A stretch of DNA of 6,665 bases from an uncultured Alphaproteobacteria bacterium (GTDB lineage Bacteria; Pseudomonadota; Alphaproteobacteria; CAAHEQ01; UBA3637): NCBI GenBank assembly GCA_937935995.1, contig CALGXF010000023.1:1-6665 (forward strand). Reading direction: 5' to 3'. A program made the translations under genes and the position numbers. The notes beneath the pieces were generated by a model. It did no database searches. It had not been told where the DNA came from and saw only the letters and a program-made list of their open reading frames with translations. Below are positions 1-4,847 of the stretch, piece after piece (within the stretch, counting starts at the first letter, position 1; each line of letters opens with the position of its first letter).

Positions 1-250
1 CCATCGGGACATTTGTCCCGCGCAACATCACATCATAAATTGTCTCATTCGCCCGGTGTTTGTTCATGGCGTACGTAAACCCGACCAAAGCCACAATAGA
101 CAGAACCCCAATAACCGCTAAAACGCCTAGCATCTCTATCATGCTCCGACCTGTGTGATTCAAATGTCTGACGTGCTTTTTCTGCGTCTTTGCATCCAAA
201 TTTGAAGATCGAAATAGTCCACAGTCTTGTTTTGAGTGATTTTGCTTCAA
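1..250 (-). CDS. Type IV prepilin-like protein, N-terminal part (3' end off the window)
   Basis: The frame is open from a TTG at 250 to the left edge (83 codons), so the C-terminus is missing. The deduced protein has a basic, hydrophilic leader of about 34 residues ending in Gly34. It is followed by RSMIEMLGVLAVIGVLS and further hydrophobic residues, then a charged segment (NKHRANETIYDVM). Gly at -1 and Glu at +5 (Glu39) followed by a hydrophobic helix is the classical prepilin peptidase site, so the product is probably an inner-membrane pilin or pseudopilin. The TTG start is chosen because a GAGGAG lies exactly 6 nt upstream and no ATG in this frame precedes the cleavage site except the one at 142, which would remove the Gly. 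The leader is long for this family. Whether it is a major pilin, a minor pilin or a secretion pseudopilin cannot be told without the C-terminus. It is transcribed away from the end of the fab operon and is separated from it by two terminators. Confidence 0.72.
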   Translation of the reverse strand, partial: MKQNHSKQDCGLFRSSNLDAKTQKKHVRHLNHTGRSMIEMLGVLAVIGVLSIVALVGFTYAMNKHRANETIYDVMLRGTNVPM

Positions 251-262
251 TTCATTCTCCTC
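248..262 (-). promoter_or_regulatory. Ribosome binding site supporting a TTG start of the prepilin gene
   Basis: Read on the minus strand, GAGGAG (262-257) is followed by six bases and then TTG (250-248). An ATG at 255-253 lies only one base after the GAGGAG and opens a two-codon frame, ATG-AAT-TGA, whose stop overlaps the TTG. The same 6-nt spacing is seen at the starts of several other genes in this window, which supports TTG as the true start. Confidence 0.6.
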
Positions 263-391
263 GGTTTTTTATTTTACTTTAGCCGATATTCTTTTTTGCA
301 GCCCACCAGTTGACTGCGAATCTCGATGCTGATTTTTCCCATCATTACAAGTTTACCCCCCCCCCCCACCTATTTGTCAAGTAAAAAATAC
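251..391. other. Non-coding region upstream of the prepilin gene
   Basis: No credible gene lies between the prepilin start and the terminators of the fab operon. The segment holds the prepilin ribosome binding site, an AT-rich stretch at about 265-295 and a C12 run at 356-367. On the minus strand a TAAAAT box near 271-276 could be a -10 element, but I found no good -35 at the right distance, so the prepilin promoter is not assigned. Confidence 0.5.
356..367. repeat. C12 homopolymer (G12 on the minus strand)
   Basis: Twelve consecutive C residues, then A and CC, lie in the gap between the fab operon terminators and the prepilin gene, about 106 bases upstream of the prepilin start codon. Long G/C homopolymers in otherwise AT-rich intergenic DNA are prone to slipped-strand length change. 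In other bacteria such tracts control phase-variable surface genes. Here a regulatory effect is only inferred. Confidence 0.85.
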
Positions 392-418
392 AGAAAAAAG
401 AGGAGCTACCGCTCCTCT
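392..418 (-). terminator. Second (distal) intrinsic terminator of the fab operon
   Basis: A perfect 8-bp stem (AGAGGAGC at 399-406 with GCTCCTCT at 411-418) closes a 4-base loop. On the minus strand it is followed directly by a run of six T residues (plus-strand A at 394-399, the first of which overlaps the stem). This is a standard rho-independent terminator, placed behind the first one. Confidence 0.85.
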
Positions 419-427
419 CTTAACCAC

Positions 428-463
428 AAAAAAACCGCCCTCTTGCGAGAGCGGCTTTTTTTT
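428..463 (-). terminator. First intrinsic terminator after fabF, probably bidirectional
   Basis: CCGC (435-438) pairs with GCGG (451-454) and CTC (440-442) with GAG (447-449), with one C/A mismatch between them and a TTGC loop. The stem is flanked by A7 on the left and T8 on the right, so it can terminate transcription in either direction. It begins about 20 bases after the fabF stop codon. Two terminators in tandem imply strong insulation of the prepilin gene from the fab operon. Confidence 0.88.
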
Positions 464-481
464 AAGTTAATAAAAAACGAT

Positions 482-1729
482 TTAAACTTTTTTGAAAATC
501 AAGCTGGCATTTGTTCCGCCGAAACCGAACGAATTGGACAAAGCCACATTGATTTCTTTTTCTTTCGCCACATTCGGCACCAAATCGAAATCACCCACTT
601 CGTCAGCCGGATCTTCCAAGTTTACCGTCGGCGGCAAAACATTGTGATTCATCGCCATAATGGAATAAATTGCTTCAACAGCACCGGCAGCACCCAACAA
701 ATGGCCGACAACCGACTTTGTTGAAGACATAGACACCTTGGTATCGCCGAATAATTCTTTGACAGCCTTTAATTCCACCAAATCACCCACCGGTGTTGAT
801 GTCCCGTGCGCATTAATGTAATCGACGTCTTGCGGTGTTAAACCGGCATTCTTCAAAGCCGCTTTCATCGCCCGTAATCCGCCGTTATTACCCGGCGCCG
901 TGATATGATAAGCATCTCCGCTCATCCCATAACCGACCAATTCGCCATAAATTTTCGCACCGCGTTTTTTCGCATGTTCATATTCTTCTAAAACCAAAAT
1001 ACCGGAACCTTCGCCCATCACAAAGCCATCACGACCTTTATCCCATGGCCGAGAAGCTTTATCCGGCGTTTCATTGTAATGTGTTGACAAAGCACGTGCT
1101 TGTGAGAATCCGGCAATTCCAAGCGGACAAATAGCCGATTCGGCACCGCCGGCAATCATGACATCTGCTTCACCGCAACGAATCAAGCGCGCCGCATCCC
1201 CGATAGCATGCGTTCCCGTTGCACAAGCCGTTACGACAGAGTGGTTCGGCCCTTGAAAGCCGTACTTAATGGAAACATGTCCGGAAGCCAAATTAATTAA
1301 ACAAGCCGGGATAAAAAACGGAGACACCCGACGCGGCCCGTTTTCATTCATGGCTTTTACCGTATCTGCAATTGTCCGCAATCCGCCGATACCCGAACCG
1401 ATTAAAACACCGGTCCGTTCTTTGTCTTCATCGCTTTGCGCAACCCAGCCCGAATCTTCAACCGCATCCGTTGCCGCCGCAATCGCATAAATAATGAATT
1501 CGTCCATGTGTCGTTGTTCTTTTGGCGAAATAACGGAATCCGCATCAAACTGCCCCGGTTCCGTTCCCTTTGGAACAAATCCGCCGACTTTAGCAACGAA
1601 TTCTGTTGTATCAAAAGATGTAATCGGACTGATGACAGACTTTCCTGCCGTAATTCCTTTCCAGTTAGCATCTAAACCACGTCCCACAGGACTGACAATA
1701 CCCATACCAGTTACAACAACACGTCTCAT
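482..1729 (-). CDS. fabF: 3-oxoacyl-[acyl-carrier-protein] synthase II (KAS II)
   Basis: The 415-residue product has the full length of FabF. It condenses malonyl-ACP with an acyl-ACP, releasing CO2, in the elongation step of type II fatty acid synthesis in the cytoplasm. The Cys-His-His triad of elongating ketosynthases is visible: Cys169 in VVTACATGTHAIG, His308 in NAHGTSTPVGD and His343 in KSVVGHLLGAAG. The glycine-rich NSFGFGGTN loop near the C-terminus (399-407) carries the gating Phe. The Cys-His-His pattern excludes FabH, which has Cys-His-Asn. FabB is less likely because of overall similarity and because FabF is the usual partner downstream of acpP. It is the last gene of the cluster. 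The start ATG has an AGAGG about 11 bases upstream, a rather long spacing. It is separated from acpP by a hairpin and followed by two terminators. Confidence 0.97.
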   Translation of the reverse strand: MRRVVVTGMGIVSPVGRGLDANWKGITAGKSVISPITSFDTTEFVAKVGGFVPKGTEPGQFDADSVISPKEQRHMDEFIIYAIAAATDAVEDSGWVAQSDEDKERTGVLIGSGIGGLRTIADTVKAMNENGPRRVSPFFIPACLINLASGHVSIKYGFQGPNHSVVTACATGTHAIGDAARLIRCGEADVMIAGGAESAICPLGIAGFSQARALSTHYNETPDKASRPWDKGRDGFVMGEGSGILVLEEYEHAKKRGAKIYGELVGYGMSGDAYHITAPGNNGGLRAMKAALKNAGLTPQDVDYINAHGTSTPVGDLVELKAVKELFGDTKVSMSSTKSVVGHLLGAAGAVEAIYSIMAMNHNVLPPTVNLEDPADEVGDFDLVPNVAKEKEINVALSNSFGFGGTNASLIFKKV

Positions 1730-1760
1730 ACTTTTTTAAACCTCTATTGAAAACAAGCTA

Positions 1761-1800
1761 TAAGCGCTAAAGATTCAAGATCGAATCTTTTAGCGCTTAA
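1761..1800 (-). repeat. Long intercistronic hairpin between acpP and fabF
   Basis: TAAGCGCTAAAGATTC (1761-1776) is almost the exact reverse complement of GAATCTTTTAGCGCTTA (1783-1799), with one extra T in the right arm and a 6-base loop. That gives about 15 paired bases. On the minus strand no T-run follows, so it does not look like a simple intrinsic terminator. It lies just after the acpP stop codon, where it could protect the 3' end of a short acpP mRNA or partly attenuate readthrough into fabF. The structure is seen; the role is inferred. Confidence 0.8.
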
Positions 1801-1818
1801 AGGATAACATCTTAAAAA

Positions 1819-2052
1819 TTAAACAGCTTTTTCGATGAAATCAATTGCATCCTTAACGGTGCGGATTTTTTCCGCAGCATCATCAGGAATAGCGCAACCG
1901 AATTGTTCTTCAAAAGCCATGACAAGCTCGACCGTATCGAGGCTGTCTGCGCCCAAATCATCGATGAAACTTGCGTTGTCAGTTACTTTGGATTCGTCAA
2001 CGCCCAAGTGTTCAACAACAATCTTTTTTACGCGTTCAGCAATATCACTCAT
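1819..2052 (-). CDS. acpP: Acyl carrier protein
   Basis: The 77-residue acidic protein is a canonical AcpP. Ser37 in the GADSLDTVELVMAFEEQF motif (helix II) is the site where 4'-phosphopantetheine is attached. It carries acyl intermediates between FabD, FabF and FabG in the cytoplasm. Helix I (about 3-16), the acidic loop, helix II (about 37-51) and the C-terminal VKDAIDFIEK helix are all present, and the length is typical. An AAAGGA lies 7 bases before the ATG. The gene sits between fabG and fabF as in most proteobacteria. It has its own near-consensus promoter in the 126-base gap after fabG, and a hairpin after its stop. Both fit the usual need for much more ACP than enzyme. Confidence 0.98.
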   Translation of the reverse strand: MSDIAERVKKIVVEHLGVDESKVTDNASFIDDLGADSLDTVELVMAFEEQFGCAIPDDAAEKIRTVKDAIDFIEKAV

Positions 2053-2110
2053 TTTTAATTCCTTTAAATTGTTAATACAAATATCGTTAAAATTTGCTTT
2101 TAACCATAAC

Positions 2111-2131
2111 TAAAGTTCGTTTTAAACTTTA
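2111..2131 (-). repeat. Small inverted repeat in the acpP leader
   Basis: TAAAGTT (2111-2117) and AACTTTA (2125-2131) form a 7-bp AT-rich dyad with a 7-base loop. It starts a few bases downstream of the predicted acpP transcription start, so it could be a weak 5' leader hairpin or a protein binding site. Nothing in the sequence identifies a regulator. Confidence 0.4.
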
Positions 2132-2140
2132 ATGACGGTG

Positions 2141-2169
2141 TTTATAGCACATTCACATCCGCACGTCAA
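2141..2169 (-). promoter_or_regulatory. Sigma-70 type promoter for acpP
   Basis: On the minus strand TTGACG (2169-2164) is followed by a 17-base spacer and TATAAA (2146-2141). Each hexamer has one mismatch to the consensus and the spacing is ideal. It lies in the fabG-acpP gap and would start transcription near 2134, giving a leader of about 80 bases before the acpP ATG. It lets acpP (and perhaps fabF) be expressed above the level of the upstream operon. Confidence 0.75.
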
Positions 2170-2178
2170 ACCTGTTTT

Positions 2179-2919
2179 TTAAATCATAGCCATTCCGCCG
2201 TTGACGTGAATAGTTTGGCCCGTAATATAAGAGGCCTCGTCACTGGCGAGGAACAAAACAGCATTTGCAATATCTTCCGGCAAACCTAATCTTGCCATCG
2301 GAATCGTCGCGGTTAATTTCGCTTTGGCTTCATCCGACAAGACATCCGTCATCGGCGTCTTGATAAAGCCCGGAGCGACACAGTTAACGGTAATGCCGCG
2401 GCTGGCCACTTCCTGACCGATGCACTTCGACATCCCGATTAATCCCGCTTTTGACGCGGAATAGTTGGCTTGACCGGCATTGCCCATGACGCCCACAACA
2501 GACGCCATACCGATAATCCGCCCATAACGGCGTTTCATCATGCCCGGCATCACGGCTCTGGCCAATTTAAAGCCTGCCGTCAAGTTAATATCTAAAACCA
2601 TTTGCCATTGTTCATCCGTCATCCGCATGGACAAACCGTCCTTCGTAATGCCGGCATTATTCACGAGAATATCAATCTTTCCCATGTCTTTTTCAGCATC
2701 CTGAACCAGCTTTTTCAAGCTTTCCGAATCCGTCAGGTTTGCCGTGTAAGTATAAAGACGTTCGCCGCCTAATTCGGCTTTGAAAGCCTCCAAAGCGTCC
2801 TTGTTCATATCTGTCATGGCAACAGTAGCCCCTTGCGCATGCAGTTTTTTCACAATTTGACGGCCAATCCCGCCGGTTGCTCCGGTTACCAGAGCTGTCT
2901 TTCCTGTAAAATCAAGCAT
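2179..2919 (-). CDS. fabG: 3-oxoacyl-[acyl-carrier-protein] reductase
   Basis: The 246-residue product is a classical short-chain dehydrogenase of FabG length. It reduces 3-ketoacyl-ACP to 3-hydroxyacyl-ACP with NADPH. The nucleotide-binding TGATGGIG motif is at residues 12-19, NNAG at 87-90, and the catalytic residues are Asn112, Ser140, Tyr153 and Lys157 (YSASK). The PGFIKTPM segment (183-190) follows as usual, and the C-terminus ends in the typical GQTIHVNGGMAMI. An AAAGGA 7 bases before the ATG supports the start. It follows fabD with a gap of about 30 bases, so the two are very likely cotranscribed, and precedes acpP. Many SDR proteins share these motifs; the position in a fab cluster makes FabG by far the best call. 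Confidence 0.97.
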   Translation of the reverse strand: MLDFTGKTALVTGATGGIGRQIVKKLHAQGATVAMTDMNKDALEAFKAELGGERLYTYTANLTDSESLKKLVQDAEKDMGKIDILVNNAGITKDGLSMRMTDEQWQMVLDINLTAGFKLARAVMPGMMKRRYGRIIGMASVVGVMGNAGQANYSASKAGLIGMSKCIGQEVASRGITVNCVAPGFIKTPMTDVLSDEAKAKLTATIPMARLGLPEDIANAVLFLASDEASYITGQTIHVNGGMAMI

Positions 2920-2951
2920 TTCTCTTTCCTTTTCTGATTAATACTTATTAT

Positions 2952-3881
2952 TTAAACCGATTTTGAAAATTCTTCAAGTGTTAAAACGCTGTTAACCGAA
3001 ACAGCCCCCATATCCGGGACAATCCGTTTCGTTAACCCCGTTAATACTTTTCCGGCACCGGCTTCCACCAACGTATCGACTCCTTGCGCGTGCATATATT
3101 GAACACTTTGCGTCCAACGGACGGAACCGGTGATTTGTTCATACAACAATTCTTTAATTTGAGCCGCATCCGTTTGAGCCGTCGCCGAAATATTGCTCAC
3201 AACGGGAATAACCGGATTTTGCATCGGAGCCGCCATTAAAACAGCTTTCATTTCATCCGCAGCTTCTTGCATTAACGGACTGTGAAAAGCACCGGATACC
3301 GGCAAAACCAATGCCCGTTTAGCACCTCTCGCCGACGCAATCGTACAGGCCTTTTCAACCGTTTCCCGCGTGCCGCTGATGACCACTTGGCCGATTGAAT
3401 TATCGTTTGCCACAAAACAGCCGGCTTCCGTCACAACTTGGCGAACATCATCCATGGACAATCCGATAATTGCCGCCATTGCTCCCGGATTCTTTTCACC
3501 GGCTTGCGCCATCGCTTCTCCGCGCCGACGCAACAATTTCGCCGTATCTGCCACAGACAAAGCCCCGGCCGCGCACAAAGCACTGTATTCCCCCAACGAA
3601 TGGCCGGCAACAAACTGAAAAGTTCCTTGCAGGGAAATACCGACCTCTTTTTGCATAACCCGCACCACAGCCATCGACATCGCCATCAACGCCGGTTGAG
3701 CGTTTTGTGTTTGGGTCAATGTTTCCATCGGCCCTTCAAATATTATTTTTGATAAAGACTGGCCTAAAGCCTCATCCACTTCCTGAAAAACGTCACGCGC
3801 CGCCGCATAGGTGTCATATAAATCCTTACCCATGCCGACCGATTGAGACCCTTGTCCCGGAAAAACCAAAGCTTTTGTCAT
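2952..3881 (-). CDS. fabD: Malonyl-CoA:ACP transacylase
   Basis: The 309-residue product has normal FabD length. It moves malonyl from CoA to the phosphopantetheine of ACP, supplying the extender for FabF. The oxyanion-hole FPGQGSQ segment is at residues 7-13 and the nucleophile is Ser95 in GHSLGEYSA. Arg120, which binds the malonyl carboxylate, lies in LLRRRGEAM, and the catalytic His200 is in SGAFHSPLM. NSIGQVVISG (161-170) is also typical. AAAGGGAG lies about 9 bases before the ATG. The upstream neighbour on the same strand is the ACP-like gene, with an 88-base AT-rich gap containing an inverted repeat. Downstream, fabG follows closely. No truncation or missing active-site residue is seen. 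Confidence 0.97.
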   Translation of the reverse strand: MTKALVFPGQGSQSVGMGKDLYDTYAAARDVFQEVDEALGQSLSKIIFEGPMETLTQTQNAQPALMAMSMAVVRVMQKEVGISLQGTFQFVAGHSLGEYSALCAAGALSVADTAKLLRRRGEAMAQAGEKNPGAMAAIIGLSMDDVRQVVTEAGCFVANDNSIGQVVISGTRETVEKACTIASARGAKRALVLPVSGAFHSPLMQEAADEMKAVLMAAPMQNPVIPVVSNISATAQTDAAQIKELLYEQITGSVRWTQSVQYMHAQGVDTLVEAGAGKVLTGLTKRIVPDMGAVSVNSVLTLEEFSKSV

Positions 3882-3901
3882 AAAAGAATACTCCCTTTGT
3901 C

Positions 3902-3930
3902 AAAATTTGTTTTCATCATACACAAATTTT
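3902..3930 (-). repeat. Inverted repeat in the fabD upstream region, operator candidate
   Basis: AAAATTTGT (3902-3910) and ACAAATTTT (3922-3930) are perfect 9-bp arms around an 11-base loop. On the minus strand the loop contains TATGAT, a fair -10 box, but no convincing -35 precedes it. The dyad lies 20-50 bases before fabD. It may be a regulator site on a fabD promoter or an RNA hairpin. There is no T-run of the kind expected for a terminator. Confidence 0.45.
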
Positions 3931-3969
3931 TCAAAAAGAAAATTAAATTTTTATGACAGCGCTTAAATT

Positions 3970-4617
3970 TTATACGCGTCCCGGATTTTCCCTGTAAACA
4001 CCCAGCACACCTTTTGACTTTTTAAGAAGGGGGCGAGGCGGTGTTTTATACGGAATATCAAACTTCCGACAAACAATTGCAACCAAGTCCGTTACATGTT
4101 GCGGGTTGCTTTGTTCAATCATCGGCATCAAATCAACATTAAACCGTTCCTCCAATGTCAGCCCGATTTGAACCATGTCCAAACTGTCACAGTACAAATC
4201 CTCTGCCAACCGGTCATAAGGTTGCACCGTTTTTTTTCGTTCTCTGGAATCATATTCTTTTAACACGTCTGCGACTGCATGAAAAATATCTTCTTGTGTT
4301 TTACGATTTTCTGCCATAATCGGCTCCTTTTTCGTTTGTTCTCTGATATCCTGCCGAATAATCGGCAATAACTGCCTCAATTGAGTATAGTGACCGCCTT
4401 GCTTTTGTAAAAGAGGAAAAGGATGCTTGAATTCTTTTTCCAATGCATTCACAAACAATGTTAAACATTTGGAATTCGGGAAAGCCAAACTCACCGACAG
4501 CCAAAAACAAATGTCGTCCCCATCTTCACCTACGCCGAAAACACGATCCGCCAATCGACAAATCCGCCGTGTCAATCCGTCCGCATTCCCAAAAGATAAC
4601 GATAAGTTATTAATCAT
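3970..4617 (-). CDS. Tandem ACP-like protein with a degenerate first domain
   Basis: The product is 215 residues from ATG 4617. This start is chosen because AAGGAGG lies 6 bases upstream and a promoter lies just before it; a TTG at 4674 in the same frame is itself the -35 box. Residues about 105-186 are a recognisable carrier domain: Ser145 in YCDSLDMVQIGLTLEERF is the expected phosphopantetheine site. Residues about 16-88 look like a second, diverged ACP. RLADRVFGVGED matches helix I and its loop, and NSKCLTLFVNALEKEFKHPFP lines up with the DSLDTVELVMAFEEQF region of the AcpP encoded nearby, with Ser49 in the Ser position but Asp and Leu around it lost. A basic Pro/Lys-rich tail follows (192-215). 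A second strong ribosome binding site precedes in-frame Met101, so a 115-residue single-domain form may also be made. The specific function is not known. The location beside fabD suggests fatty acid or a special acyl pathway. Confidence 0.75.
   Translation of the reverse strand: MINNLSLSFGNADGLTRRICRLADRVFGVGEDGDDICFWLSVSLAFPNSKCLTLFVNALEKEFKHPFPLLQKQGGHYTQLRQLLPIIRQDIREQTKKEPIMAENRKTQEDIFHAVADVLKEYDSRERKKTVQPYDRLAEDLYCDSLDMVQIGLTLEERFNVDLMPMIEQSNPQHVTDLVAIVCRKFDIPYKTPPRPLLKKSKGVLGVYRENPGRV
4315..4329 (-). promoter_or_regulatory. Internal ribosome binding site in the tandem ACP-like gene
   Basis: On the minus strand AAGGAG (4329-4324) is followed by six bases and ATG (4317-4315), which is codon 101 of the 215-residue frame. 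Strength and spacing equal those of the main start. It falls at the junction of the degenerate first ACP domain and the intact second one, so a shorter protein with only the intact domain could be translated from the same mRNA. Confidence 0.6.
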
Positions 4618-4645
4618 TGCCCGCCTCCTTTTCAAGGTCTCGTAC

Positions 4646-4674
4646 AGAATAAAAACTTTTTTTATTTTTGTCAA
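4646..4674 (-). promoter_or_regulatory. Sigma-70 type promoter of the ACP-like/fab operon
   Basis: On the minus strand a perfect TTGACA (4674-4669) is followed by 17 bases and TATTCT (4651-4646). Transcription would start near 4639, giving a short leader of about 20 bases before the ATG at 4617. It probably drives the ACP-like gene and, through it, fabD and fabG. Confidence 0.78.
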
Positions 4675-4697
4675 CGTTTTTTATGCTAATTTTTAGC

Positions 4698-4725
4698 TTG
4701 CAATTTTCCAAAAAATCAGGATACT
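4698..4725 (+). promoter_or_regulatory. Probable promoter of the SRP RNA-dnaX unit
   Basis: TTGCAA (4698-4703), a 16-base spacer and GATACT (4720-4725) form a moderate sigma-70 promoter. The predicted start, near 4731-4733, coincides with the first base-paired position of the SRP RNA. It is divergent from the fab operon promoter, which lies about 25 bases away. Confidence 0.5.
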
Positions 4726-4730
4726 GGTAA

Positions 4731-4830
4731 GCGGAAGAGCAACGGCAGACGGTGGGATAAGAGACCGGGTCAGGTTCGGAAGAAAGCAGCCCTTCTTTTC
4801 TGTACCGGGTTGCTGTTTGTTCTTCCACCC
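4731..4830 (+). ncRNA. ffs: Small bacterial signal recognition particle RNA (4.5S type)
   Basis: The conserved domain IV core is plain at 4768-4792: GGTCAGG, then TTC-GGAA-GAA, then AGCAGCC. The GGAA tetraloop is closed by TTC/GAA instead of the TCC/GGA of E. coli, a compensated change that keeps pairing. This core binds the Ffh protein M domain, so the RNA forms SRP and directs nascent membrane proteins to FtsY. GGAAGAGCAA (4733-4742) pairs with TTGTTCTTCC (4817-4826), giving the outer stem, and shorter helices lie between. The length of about 100 nt is that of the minimal bacterial SRP RNA without an Alu domain. Ends are estimated from the stem and the promoter. It ends only a few bases before the dnaX ribosome binding site with no terminator between them, an arrangement with dnaX that is common in bacteria. 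Confidence 0.93.
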
Positions 4831-4847
4831 AAGTTGAAGGAATGAGC

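Noticed and set aside
5..20. Perfect dyad CGGGACA-TT-TGTCCCG at the left edge
   Set aside because: It lies inside the prepilin coding frame (Arg-Gly-Thr-Asn-Val-Pro) and has no T-run. A short chance palindrome is the simplest reading.
326..724. A 132-codon plus-strand frame overlapping the end of fabF
   Set aside because: It reads through the C12 tract and both terminators and then runs antisense to conserved FabF codons. The low-complexity protein has no recognisable motif.
3959..3968. AGCGCTTAAA shared with the right arm of the acpP-fabF hairpin
   Set aside because: It is a single 10-base match to 1792-1801 around a palindromic AGCGCT core. It is too short to call a dispersed repeat or regulator site from two places.
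4618..4674. A longer N-terminus of the ACP-like protein starting at TTG 4674
   Set aside because: The TTG is the first part of a perfect TTGACA -35 box with a good -10 17 bases on, so this stretch would not be in the mRNA. ATG 4617 has a far better ribosome binding site.
4842..4847. dnaX start at ATG 4842
   Set aside because: The GAAGGA ends directly before this ATG, leaving no room for normal spacing. ATG 4848 in the same frame has the 6-base spacing seen at other genes here.
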